Shown here: in pieces, positions 11,330 to 21,942 of the stretch
How positions within the stretch are numbered: the stretch's first letter is position 1
Layout of the letters: every line of letters starts with the position of its first letter
Assembly (NCBI GenBank): GCA_018417955.1
Contig: JACTVC010000021.1
Location: 496,001 to 560,000, forward strand
Length of the DNA: 64,000 bases
Source: Laccaria trichodermophora
Taxonomy: Eukaryota; Basidiomycota; Agaricomycetes; Agaricales; Hydnangiaceae
Reading direction: 5' to 3'
Position numbers and translations under genes: made by a program
The notes under the pieces: generated by a model
The model's input: only the letters and a program-made list of their open reading frames with translations
What the model was told of the DNA's origin: nothing
Database searches by the model: none

Positions 11330-11335
11330 AATAAA
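11330..11335 (+). terminator. AATAAA polyadenylation signal after X2
   Basis: AATAAA 169 bp after the X2 stop codon, immediately before the stop codon of the convergent pol reading frame. Confidence 0.4.
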
Positions 11336-13820
11336 CTAATCATCATCATCGTTTGCTTCCATTCCGCCGGCGTCATCTTGAACGTTTTGGTCCAAATTTA
11401 CGCCTTCGAAGTAATAGTCATTCGAATCGACGTGATCTTCAAGTCCTTCTTCATCTAATTTGTCTAAGCTTTCTTTGTTGAGGTCTATGATTTCATAAAT
11501 ATCGTCGGGAAGCATTATCTTAGTCCTTGCAAAGTAAGGAATAATTCTAAAGGCCCCAACTTTATTTTGAAACACAGCCCCATCCATTTCCGCCACAATG
11601 TACGAACCTCCCTTGGAACGCCTGATTATAATCATCGGGCCTAAATATCGTGGTTTCATTTTTCTATTCAAGGATGACTCAACGCTCGTATTTCTGACAA
11701 GAACCAAGTCCCCCGGTTTGTAAATTCTACCAACGATTTTATTCCTATGTTCAATTTCGTACTTTGCTACTCTTGTCATTTTTTCTAAGGTCACTCTCCT
11801 TCTCATGTCTGCAACGTGAACCCTGTGTTTGGCCAAAGCTCTTGCTCTATAGCCAATAAGCTCTTCTGTAGTTAAAACACGATCTGGTAATTTAACTAAC
11901 CATGTGGCTTCTTGAACGTCAAGTGGTATCAGTGGATGCGCACCAGTAACCATGAAAAACGGCGAGCAACCAAAACGCTTTCTAACCGTGATTCTATCTG
12001 CCCATAGTACCTGCCAAAAGAACCAATACCATTTAGCAAGGTTCTGTGGTCCACAGCATTTGGCTAACATTTGTACTACATCCCAATGCGGTCTCTCAAT
12101 TCTTCCGTTTGCCTTAGAATTGTACGCGGAAATTCGTATTCCCTTTATTCCGTACTTTTCTTCAAGCCATCTTACAGCTGCAAGAAATACAGCACCATTA
12201 TCTGTAATAATTTCGGATAGGCAGCCCCATCTGCAAATTACTTCTTCAAATAGCCAGAGTGCTATAGTCCGTGCCGTTTCTTTCTTCAAAGGTCTTCCTT
12301 CCATATAACTGGATAAAGCGCATCTTCCATGTACAATGTATTTACACCCATTAGATGCAGGTGTTACGTGAACAGTATCAGCATGAAGGACTTGAAAAAT
12401 AGAGGGTGTATGAGTAACCGTTGGAGGAATTTCTATAATTCTTTTGGACCTTTCTTGGCAGCGATGGCATGTTTTCACATACCATGTAATATCGCGTTCA
12501 ATGTCTGGCCACCAGAATCTTTCTCCTAACATCATTCTCGTAGCATATGCACCTCTATGTCCAAGACTATCATGAGCTGCACGCATCATGTACATTCTAT
12601 GTGATTTGTCTACCACCAGTTTGTGTCTGGAATCTATGCTTCTTCTGTATAATCTGTCTTCTTTGTCAACAAAGAACCCTTTTGCAAATCTTGTAAATGA
12701 AATATACTGTTTGTCCGTAAGATTTTCAGGTCGAACATTTGGATTTTTCAACCAAATTCGCACTAACGGCAGATAATCATCATGAGCCTTTCCTAGGAAA
12801 GAGCGTCCTTCTTCAGGATATGGGTCCTCTGTTTCCATTTCATCATACCTGGCTCTCAAATCTGGGATTAAAGTGGATACTACAAAGGTTCTTAAGAAGT
12901 CCTTCTGTTCTTCACTACAAGTCAGGTTATTTTCATCATTTTCAATCTTTTGTTTGATGCTTTCTGCAAACTGCTCACTCATTGCTTCTTCTCTATCAAG
13001 TTCATCATTAAAGTCATCAATTGATAATGCTAATGATAGAACATAACCTCCACGAGTATCTATTTGGTCTTTAAAGTCTTCAAAATCCAATGGTGGTTCA
13101 CCACCATTAGGGTCTGCTAAGACTTCTAGAGTCCCCACTGGTTCATCCATGTTTTCCTCTGAATTTGAAAACACTTCATCTCCAGGTTGCCAATCTCTTC
13201 TTGAAAGTCCATCTGCTGCAAAGGTCTTTCCTTTTACATGTTGCAACGTAAAGTGGAACATGAGGATTTTGTCAATCCATCTATTTACAGTAGCATTCGG
13301 TCCCATGCCAGGATTAGTTAACATTCCAGCAAGGTACTTTGCATCTGTTTCCACTATTAAACGTCTTACACCAAGTAACCAATATGAAGCAGCTTCAAGG
13401 GCTCTCATGAGTCCAAATAATTCTCTTTTTGGTTGTGACATTCTAGCCTCTCTGTCATTCAAGGTTATAGAACCAAACCTTGCATAGTTTCTTTTTCCTG
13501 TATCTTTGTCATCTTGAAAGATGTAAAAGCCAACAGCCTTCCATGAGGTGTCTACTGCTAGTACAACTGGATTGGGATTATTAATATAATCTAAAGGCAC
13601 CAATGCAGGACATTCTCTGAGACTTTTCTTGAGTTCTGCCATGGATTCTTCTTGAGCAGGCCCCCATTCAAAAGGAGCACCTTTCCTGACCAAGTCATTG
13701 ATAGGCTGTGCTTTCTTTGCAAAGTTTTCAATAAACATCCGGCATACCCCAACAGTTCCGAGAAATGCTCTCACATCATGCAGATTTTTACAAGGTCCCC
13801 AATTATCAATGACTTTACTC
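11336..13820 (-). CDS. pol: Pol: RT C-terminus, RNase H and integrase
   Basis: Minus strand; open from about 13820 (track start codon 13774) to TAG at 11336-11338. Order: RT connection ([20 protein letters not shown]), RNase H with Asp/Glu/Asp/Asp in AVDTS, KRELFGL, ETDAKYL and AADGLSRR, then integrase. The integrase has an HHCC zinc module (HDSLGH, then CHRC) and a DDE core: D in LHADTVHV, D in ITDNGAVF, E in [15 protein letters not shown]-like C-terminal module follows ([12 protein letters not shown]), then an acidic tail. There is no chromodomain. RNase H removes the RNA template strand and integrase inserts the cDNA. This segment is intact; the breaks lie upstream. Confidence 0.92.
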
Positions 13821-14960
13821 TGTCTGTCTCTGGTTTCCTTCCTTCATATGTGCATAAATGACCTACTACAGTAATTTCAGCTGCACAAATTGTGGATTTA
13901 AAACCCGAGAAAGTTCCTCCAGCATATTTCATCCTGTGAACCACTCTGTTAACATTCTCAAAGTGTTCCATCACAAAACGCTTATGCCTTCATTTTCTGG
14001 TATAGTCTCAAATTTTCCTCCAGGTAATTCATATCTGGTTGCTGGACCTCTACAAGGTACATCATCAATATATGGTACCGTAACATCTGGTATCTCGTCT
14101 TGTAGAATGTACGTGACGTCGTCGTGGAATATTGGTACTGAATTAGTCCAACCCATTGGTAACGTTACAAGTCGCAAAGCACCAAAAGGTGTTTGAAAAG
14201 TAGTCAAATCGCGAGAAGACTCTGCTAAAAGTCTCTCATCATATCCTACGTATAAATCAAACATGCCTCCACATGCCCGACCTGAGAAATGCGTCGCAAG
14301 TGCATCTGTTGCAGGTGGTAAACCCGAGTGCGCTATTGTGACTGCATTCAACGGTTCTAGACTTTGTACAATTCGCAAGCTTTTTCCGTCTTTCTTTAAT
14401 ACGCAAAACCACCGTGATCTATAAGATGAATTTGAAGGTTCATAAACTCCAGCATCTATCTTTGTCTTAATGATTTTACATACTTCTGAGAATAATCCTG
14501 GTGGGATAGGAATATTTTTCAATACCCAGGGTGTATGTGGTATAACAGGAATGTCTACAGGTGGGAAGTATTCTGGTTTGAATCTTCCTCTCTCAGAGTC
14601 ATCCCATGCAAAAGCCTCATTATTCTCCATCATAAAATGGTGTAATAATTTTCGTTCTTCTGGCCACAAAAAGTCACCACTGTGGACTTTGTCAAATTGT
14701 TCCTTTCTCTCTTCAGTGTAGCGTCCCGTGGGTACAAAGTCAGGAGGTGTCCTGTTCAACTTTGGGAGAGTGTCAAGAGGATTCCCTTTAATATCACGAA
14801 TTATTCTGAATTTATCTGGGAGGTCTTGGTATACTGGCCTGATTTTCTGTGCAACCGGCTTGTATTTCTTTGTGACAAAAGTCTCTCTAGTCTCTACAGG
14901 ATCCTCTTTCTTTTCCTTAGGTGCTGCTTTATCCTCATGGTCATAAATGACATTCATCAT
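13821..14960 (-). pseudogene. pol: Pol: reverse transcriptase domain (two one-base frame breaks)
   Basis: Encodes the RT fingers and palm: VLKKDGKSLRIVQSLEPLN, motif A region FDLYVGYDERLL, TLPMGWTNSVPIFHDDV, and the catalytic YIDD (VPYIDDVPCRG). Frame breaks occur near 13990 (after FETIPENEG, where the next frame gives RFVMEHFENVNRVVHRM) and near 13810 (before [11 protein letters not shown]). Both are repaired by one extra base in a short run (GG and AA). RT copies the element RNA into DNA in cytoplasmic particles. Given near-identical LTRs, the breaks may be sequence errors rather than real mutations. Confidence 0.85.
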
Positions 14961-15211
14961 GGTTTCAACATTTTGGATCCCCCCGACTCTAAATTTACAT
15001 CAGAGAAATATTTCCCTAAGTAACTTATAAGCGCAGGACGGTCTTTTTCTTCTATGTGTTTTTCATTTCTCAAGGTTTGGAGCAAGTAAAGATTTCTTAA
15101 TTCTTCTTGCTCAAATTTTCCATTCCCTGGTAATGTATATGACTCGCATTCAAAACCACCATTACCATCATCTATCAAGGTTACAGCGATCTCTCCTTGA
15201 TCTTCGATCAA
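14957..15211 (-). pseudogene. pol: Pol: linker between protease and RT
   Basis: A third reading frame encodes an acidic linker (SVFDELIEDQGEIAVTLIDD, then SYLGKYFSDVNLESGG). It links to the protease frame at about 15215-15225 (a TTTT run short by one T) and to the RT frame at about 14975 (a GGGGGG run short by one G). With those bases restored, the polyprotein is continuous through here. Confidence 0.7.
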
Positions 15212-16472
15212 TTCATCGAAGACCGAAAATCCTCAGATGGCTTAGGAATTTCTGCTTTCATTACAACAGGTGGTCTTCCTCTTTCGTGTGTAGGTAATAC
15301 ACATCGTTGTGTCGAATTAGGATCCGCTATGATAAGAGTTTGTCCCCCGTCTTTATAATTCTGTACAGTACTCTCTGTCAATACATCAAACGGTCTGCCC
15401 AATAGCACTTTATATGCCGGGTCAGTGATGATGTGAACTTGTAAATATACCGTTATAGTTCCAAAGATAAAAGGTACATTTTTAGCAAGACCCAGGGTCT
15501 GTTCAACTGTCCTGTTTGCACTCTGCATTTGAATTTTTATGTCTGGATCCCATGAGATGGCCAATTTCTTAGCCACTTCCACATCCATGGCAATAATTTG
15601 AGAACCAGCGTCTAACAAACATTCAATCTGTCCCATTCTATTAATCACTGGGAAGACGGTTCGTAACGCATGAGACTCCTTTGCAACATAGATTTGTTTC
15701 GGTTTTTCAGACGGACCTAAACTCTGCAGGTATTGCGCTACTGGATCACTGATTATGATAGACCCTTTTGGCACGTTTCCCTCATCTCTTGTTGTCACTA
15801 TAAAAACCGCTTTTATATTTAAATCGTTAATGGATATCGTGTCCGCCTCCAATTCAAATTTTGTAGGTTTTAACAGTACCACATCAACGTCAGGCTCTTC
15901 TATCATAGTAACTTTTCGGTTTTGAGCTTGTTGTACTGGCATCCTTTTCTTAGATAAAGCTTTAATTAAGTCGTGTCTAATACCTGGGGAAATGCTTATC
16001 AAAGTCTCTGCCGTCAGCGTAACTGGGGCATTATAGAGATTCGCTAAAGCCTCTCTCTCGTGTGTCACATTCTCAATTGGTGCTTGGTGTTTATAAGAAA
16101 CAGGTCTTTTCTCAGTATCAATAATTGGCTCAAAATTATCAATCTTTATTTCTTCTTTTTGTCTAGGATCATTTAGGTCAGGAATATTTAAGTATGGTAA
16201 CTGTTTATGCCTAGGCACTGGATCCTCTTCTTCATCATCCCTTGGGAGAAGTGGTTTAGGCTTCTCTTTCGGTTTTGGTATAGTTTTCTGGGTTTTCTTA
16301 ATTACTACGGGCGGAATTTCTTCCTCCGTTTCTTCAATTTCTTCTTCTTGCTCATCATCAGAATCTTCGAATTCTGCTAATTGTCTGCGGTTTTTGGCTT
16401 TAGTTTGGTTCTCAAGAGCTTTCTTACTTCTGGTATTAACCGCATTCCTACCAGAACGCTCAATCCTTGAAC
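15208..16472 (-). pseudogene. pol: Gag-Pol linker and retropepsin-like protease
   Basis: After a basic/acidic linker (KKTQKTIPKPKEKPKPLLPR) comes a retropepsin-like aspartic protease: IECLLDAGSQIIAMD holds the active-site Asp, followed by IFGTITVYLQVHI and VLLGRPFDVL, the usual flap-distal ILGRPF-type motif. The active site reads DAG instead of the common DSG/DTG. It would cleave the Gag-Pol polyprotein in the virus-like particle. The 5' junction to Gag lies near 16480, where a GGG run is one G short. Confidence 0.82.
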
Positions 16473-18058
16473 CTACGAGAAACCCTGCTGTCCCTGAGTA
16501 TCAGCTTGACTGCGTCTAGTAGCTACATAACTTGCAGCTTCTTGACCTTGACCTTGCTGTCCCTCAAAATATGACAGAATGTTTTTCATATTGTTGACTA
16601 TGTCAACTTCTTGTGCCGATGGACGTGCCACCTGTGCCGGCACATTATTACCCAACAGCGTATCAATTCGAGTAGCCATTTTATCTAAAAGATCATCTCT
16701 CGAGTCTCTAATCTGGTTGGTGTATACTGATTTAACTCGAGCATCTATTCCCAACTGGACGATACCTGGCTCTCCGCTGTTCTGTGTGTAAATTTCTCCA
16801 GGCGATGCAAACATATTGCTTTGCGCCATCATATCTTTATTACTAGCTTCCTCAACAATCATTTTAGCAGACTTCCCATTTGTCCCTCTAGGTACTGGTT
16901 GTCCTGTGAGCGCGAAAAACATCTTATGCCCGGACATTTTAATTTTTCCCGTTCTAATATGTTCTTCCCTATGAGGACAATTCATCGCGAAATGCCCTGT
17001 TTCTTCACAGTACCAGCATCCATCTGAACCCATTCTCCAAGTAGGCTGTGTCTGCCTCATGGTGGGTGCTGAGGTAACATGCTGGGTCATTAACGTCTCA
17101 GTTAATTTGTTCATTTCTTGTCTAGACGCTTGAAAAGCACTCATCTGTGCTTTTTCACTCGATGTAATTTTATCCATGAGTAACGCCACTTTCTGGTTTA
17201 ATTCTCGGATATCATCTTCTAGCTTAACACTATGTGCCGGCGTAGTATGCGTGTGATGCTCTCGTGTTGTCCGTGTTTCTGTCGTATTGACACCAACCCG
17301 GGTATCACTTGAAGAGCTAATCCCTTGTGCACGTCCTGCAATAGTCTCAGCCATTTCAATTACATCTAGGATAGGATATGGATCCTCTGGACGGCGTTCT
17401 TTTCCTTCAGCAGTTTTTCCTTTATCGTCTTTGGAAAATTTAATATTGAGACTTCCTTCCACTTGACCTCTGAAACTATCCCTTAGGCATCCTAAAAACA
17501 TATCAACTAATTCTCTGTTGCTCACCAATGCAGGTGGCGTCAAGAGTAATTTTTGTTCTGCCGGAAGCTTCTGGTAAGGTTTTTAAGTGCAATAAAGTCA
17601 TCAATATCGATGCGCTGATGGTCTTTACAAATTTTTCTTAAATTTGCCAGTGTTCCTTTTCCCGCCATCTTTGCTTCTGGATAGTCATCGATTAACGCTT
17701 GTTTAAACTCCTTGTATTCAACTTCAGGAGCAAACGTATCAAATGCTCGCCATTCGAATTCTGTCTTTTGGTCTGTGTACCTTCCTAATTGTTTCTTCTT
17801 TTCTTGATCATTATCGATACCATGCTCTGTGAACAAGTCCTCCATTTGGTCAATAAATCTTAACAGCTCAATGGGTTTTTCCTTGTCAAAGTTAGGGGCT
17901 CCTCGAGAGCCTGGCAATGGCATCGGTCTAGACGATCTTCTGCCTCCAGTAGCAGGAGCTTCATCTTGTGTATTATCTGGCATATTTGTAATATTTCTTT
18001 GGGCTAACGAGTTCAGGTTTATATTATCAGATGCCCTAACAGTTTTTCTACGAGTCAC
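16473..18058 (-). pseudogene. gag: Gag: capsid and CCHC zinc-knuckle nucleocapsid
   Basis: N-terminal half (18058-17540) is capsid-like: NFDKEKPIELLRFIDQMEDL followed by an FEWRAFDTF-type helical domain. The second half (17543-16473) carries the CCHC knuckle CWYCEETGHFAMNC, which binds the element RNA. The two halves are in different frames; one additional A in an AAAAA run near 17553 would join them (QNKKLLLTPPAL). The same frame stays open upstream to about 18240 without an ATG, so the start is uncertain; the first in-frame ATG gives MPDNTQDEAP. Gag builds the particle in which reverse transcription occurs. Confidence 0.82.
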
Positions 18059-18345
18059 GCGAGGAGGCGGTTGGGATACTGTCTCTGTTCTTAACGGAAA
18101 CCTTTGCGCTACTGCTGTTGCAGGTTGCTTAGCTTTTCGTTTAGGTGGAGGTGGTAAACCCGACGATTCCCCTGCTTTAATAGAATTCGCTGTTTGTCTG
18201 ATTTTTGGTGCCGTGGTGAACGGCTCTGCACTAGTATTTAAATTGCTTCAAACGCTAGCGGTTTTAATTTAAACTTTTGTTTAAATAATTGATCCCGTAG
18301 ATCACTAAACTTTCAAGTCTTTGCTTTATCAAAAACAAAAGGAGA
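18059..18345 (-). promoter_or_regulatory. 5' leader of the Ty3/gypsy element
   Basis: Between the primer-binding site and Gag. On the minus strand the Gag frame is open from about 18240 and encodes a Pro/Lys-rich stretch (PPPPKRKAKQPATA), so translation may begin here from a non-obvious start. The rest is A/T-rich untranslated leader. Confidence 0.5.
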
Positions 18346-18363
18346 CCCTCGCGGTGGGCTCCA
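18346..18363 (-). promoter_or_regulatory. tRNA primer-binding site
   Basis: Two bases inside the 5' LTR, the minus strand reads TGGAGCCCACCGCGAGGG. The TGG start is complementary to the CCA 3' end of a tRNA, and the length is right for a minus-strand DNA primer site. I cannot say which tRNA without comparing the host set. Confidence 0.75.
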
Positions 18364-18365
18364 GA

Positions 18366-20038
18366 TGATATGCTTTGCACGGGGATGAACGTGAAAGTGC
18401 GAAACACGCAAACAAGGATCAAGCGCGTCGGGGGAAAACCCTATACACCTAACACTCACTCACACACACACACACACACTATCACAATCTCGGTGCAAGA
18501 GTTCGAGGGCCTTTGGTATTAAGAAATACCACTTTTGTTTTCTTAGGTTTAAGTCTCAAGAGTTTTCGTTCAAAATTGGGTTTTTATTATAAGGTGTGGT
18601 TTAGAATAGTTCAATAGAACAAAGTATATCTTTCTGGGAACTTGGTTTCTTAAATGCAAAGTTCTTTGATCACAGTTTCTTTTATTAACACAAAACACGA
18701 CTTTAATTGACTTTTATGACTCCCGTGAGTTTTTATTATGTCACTACGCTCCAAAACCAAGTGTACGAGTACGCTGTCTCGTCTAAAATGATACTGTGTC
18801 CTTAAAACCTCTTATTCCAAGTCTCCAAGTAAGTTGACTCCCAAGCACGCTGGCTTCGTTCACACTGTACTTATCTGACCACGAAGAAATCTCCTTTTAA
18901 TTGATTACAACTGTCCACCTCCTAAGTCTCTACTTGGAGTGCAACTAGCTGGTCAACGGGGGGGCGATTCCTTCCTTTTTGACCTGCTAGCGCGCTCCTT
19001 ATATACTCCAGGAACTCCTATCTATGTTTTACATGTGTTTTAATTGCGGGATACTTCGGTCCGAATTACAAATATGAATTTTAATGAACGTGTGGTATAT
19101 TTCGTAGTCTATCTCTGTGAACACTACAGATTTTTGTAGTGTCGCGTCTTTCATTTTCAAACGCATCAGTGTTTGATGCGTACGCAGAGTTAGCCGACGT
19201 AGCTATTCTTAGCTTGGCATGATCTCGCGTGTTTCTTTCTATGGCCCGGTTTACCGGTTTGACAGATGACATCACAAAATGATTAACGTTTCCTGATGCG
19301 TTGATGCGCACGCGTACGCGTTTACCAATAGTCTTCGGTCTTCCGTCGTTTCCGAGTTTTTAATTAAAATGCCTTGTCTTGGCTCGTCTTTTCATTACGG
19401 AGGTCGGGAGACACTCCGAAGGTGTTTTCAAATGTCTTTCTTATGTCAGGGGGTTCTTATTATATTTCATATAATAGAATGTGTCTTTTCTTATGTTTGT
19501 ACTTGTGACGTTCAGACGCATCAGTCTTTGATGCGTACGCGGGAACTGCCGTACATGACTTTCTGAATGGCCGTGAGCCACGCTAAGTCTTCGTACGTTT
19601 ACGGTTTAGGCGTATTTTAGTCTTCTCAATATTTCAGACATGCCGTTTAGGCGTCTAAGTCGTCTTTTCTGTATTTCTTGTATAAACACGAGTTTTCCAC
19701 AATAAATCCATTATGTGTTTCTAAACCCTTTAGTAGTAATGCAATTCTTCTCCCTGCGTTGGGTGTTTACTCTAGAACCTCTTCGTGCTCTATTTCATGG
19801 TAGGTGAATCTTAGATAGGATCCAAGTATAATGTCACGACGCGTACTGCTGCCAGTTCCAAGGCCTTCGTTCTATTTTCAGATTCCACGCATTTGCATTT
19901 TTAGTCAACTGCGCCGGGTATGCGCATTGACTCTTTGTATCATTGCAATTGTACGTAGTGTATTTATTAGAGATGACCTTTATCGGTAAAATCGTTAAAA
20001 TCGAATTTTATACGGGTGAAATGGTTTCATCCGTATCA
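18366..20038 (-). repeat. 5' LTR of the Ty3/gypsy element
   Basis: 1,673 bp; one extra G in a G run relative to 5027-6698, otherwise the same wherever I compared them. It should contain the promoter for gag-pol transcription towards lower coordinates. Confidence 0.95.
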
Positions 20039-20420
20039 CTGGGCAATTTCATATCTCTGCCTGGGCAATTTCATATCCTTGCCTGAGCAATCTCATATTT
20101 CTGCCTGGGCTACTTTATATTCATTTCATTTCTTGCCTTGGGCAATTTCATATCCCTGCCTAGGCAATTTCATATCTCTGCCTGGGCAATTTCATATCCT
20201 TGCCTGGGCTACTTCATATTCATTTCATTTCTTGCCTTAGGCAATTTCATATCCCTGCCTGGGCAATTTCATATCCTTGCCTGAGCAATCTCATATCTCT
20301 GCCTGGGCTACTTTATATTCATTTCTTGCCTTAGGCAATTTCATATCCCTGCCTAGGCAATTTCATATCCTTGCCTTGGCAATCTCATATCTCTGCCTGG
20401 GCTATTTCATACCTACACTA
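20039..20420. repeat. CAATTTCATATC.CTGCCTGGG tandem repeats in the P1 left arm
   Basis: Irregular units of about 22-35 bp (GGGCAATTTCATATCCCTGC). They continue the TTTCATTGC units at 4800-5026 and are mirrored at 23450-24030. Short hydrophobic reading frames across them (AWAISYLCLGNFISLP type) are a by-product of the repeat. Confidence 0.85.
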
Positions 20421-20439
20421 CTGCATTTATCATTGCCCC

Positions 20440-20880
20440 CTCAGAATGTCAGGCACTGCCTTCAGGGTCAATTTCAGGGTCCATCCCAAAGAGGAAATAT
20501 CACCTTGTTTGACCAAAAGTGAAGAAAACCAAGAGGAGAATGTTTTTACCTATCAGGGTCCATATAATGGGATGTTGGGATGATGGTCACATGATCAATT
20601 ACCAGAAATGGTCAAAAAATGACAGTTGTAGCCCTACACTATAGCTTCCCAAATCTGTTTGAATCATGTTCTGAAGTGCCCCCATTGTGGATATATGAGG
20701 TAAAAGATTTTCTAAAGTGTCACATTTTTTTTGTTTTTGTGTTTTTCTCCATGAAAACAAAACCAAACAACATGATTTCAGTATATTTGGAAAGCTAAAA
20801 GAAAGGGCTACAATTATTGTATCATGGGGAAAATGACCAAAAAAGGAAAGTGCATGCCCTAGAAAAGAAATTGACACTGC
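20440..20880. repeat. Shared core segment of hairpin elements (P1 left arm)
   Basis: Runs from TCAGGCACTGCCTTCAGGGT to GTGCATGCCCTAGAAAAG. Related copies lie at 22971-23410 (inverted arm), 28365-28790 (P2), 52868-53270 and 55740-56125 (P3). It is the best marker of the family. The reading frames seen across it are not intact between copies, so I regard it as non-coding. Confidence 0.75.
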
Positions 20881-20884
20881 CAGA

Positions 20885-21400
20885 CTGTAATAGTCAGATA
20901 TAGACTACCATAGACTACCAAAAAGTCAGACATAGACTACAAAGTTTATTGATAGACTACAAAAGTTGGACACAGACAATAAAATTTACTGATAGACTAC
21001 AAAAGACCACAAAAGTTGGACTTAGACTAGACAGTTTACTAATAGACTACAAAGTATACTGATAAACTACAAAAGACTACAAAAGTCAGACTTAGACTAC
21101 AAGGTTTACTGATAGACTACAAAAGACCACAAAAGTCAAAAACTTCCACTTAGACTACAAAGTTAGTAGTGTCTGCTTTTTGAGACTACAAAAGTTTGTA
21201 ATATGTGATTTTCATTAGAAAGGTTTGTAGTATCTGCTTTTTGATACTACAAAGGCTTGTAGTGTCCACTTTTTCATTAGAAAAGTTTGTAGTGTCCGCT
21301 TTTTGAGACTACAAAAGTTTGTAGTGTGCGCTTTTTCATTAGAAAAGTTTGTAGTGTCTGCTTTTTGGGACTACAAAAGTTTGTAGTTGACATGTAGTTT
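20885..21400. repeat. GACTACAAA / TTTGTAGTGTCTGC tandem repeats in P1
   Basis: First GACTACAAAAGT-CAGACTTA units, then (from about 21165) TTTGTAGTGTCTGCTTTTTG and TTTTCATTAGAAAAG units. Because ACTACAAA and TTTGTAGT are complementary, the array also forms small internal hairpins. Mirrored at 22450-22960. Confidence 0.85.
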
Positions 21401-21905
21401 ATGGTGTCCTTGGCTCTGTCCAGATTATGGGGGTGAGGTTGAAGGGTTGACATGATCTTACTTACATATTACCAATGCTGCTGCATTAGTTTTTGACATC
21501 ATGCACAAGCAGTCTTTCACATTAGGAAAGGCTATCCTATGCCTTCATGTTGATAGCTACCATACTGTCCTATCTCAAAACATAGTTATAAGCTCATGGG
21601 GATATGGCTGAAGGAATACCATGACTTTACATATTGCTATTGCCACATCACCACTTTTGACATCATGGCCAAGTTGGCTTTCACATCAGGACAGGCTATT
21701 CTCTGCTTTTACATTGATAGTTACTGGTCTGTCTGCTCTCACATTGATAGCTACTGGCCTGTCCCAAACTTTGATATCAGCTCTTTGAGGGCTATAGAAT
21801 GATGGGCCGATTCATCCTTGGAGGTGTCCTTAAGTCAGGTCATGTTGTAAGTTGACCATGTATTGAGACAGAACAGTAGATATCAACATGAATGGCCTCC
21901 TCAGG

Positions 21906-21942
21906 ATCACTTTTTCACATCATGATCAAATTGGCTGTCAAG
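21906..21942. other. 37-bp spacer (loop) of hairpin P1
   Basis: Unpaired sequence between the arm ends GGCCTCCTCAGG (left) and CCTGAGGAGGCC (right). Confidence 0.9.

Larger units (their letters stand above)
5027..20038 (-). mobile_element. Ty3/gypsy LTR retrotransposon, 15,012 bp, with antisense accessory genes
   Basis: Two LTRs of 1,672 and 1,673 bp flank Gag, retropepsin, RT, RNase H and integrase on the minus strand, in the order typical of Ty3/gypsy (Metaviridae-type) elements. TG...CA termini, a primer-binding site next to the 5' LTR and a polypurine tract next to the 3' LTR are all visible. The target duplication is CTGG (5023-5026 and 20039-20042). The LTRs differ by one G in a G run (about 6112 versus 19450), so the insertion is very recent. 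Between integrase and the 3' LTR, 4.6 kb carries two multi-exon genes on the plus strand. It sits inside the left arm of P1; the right arm near 23812 keeps the empty site. Confidence 0.95.

Noticed and set aside
13810..17555. Programmed ribosomal frameshifting between Gag and Pol
   Set aside because: There are six breaks, several inside single domains (RT), all needing one added base in a homopolymer; programmed shifting would be expected once or twice at domain borders.
20885..21400. CRISPR-like array (regular GACTACAAA repeats)
   Set aside because: Units vary in length and sequence, there are no unique spacers, no cas genes, and the host is eukaryotic.
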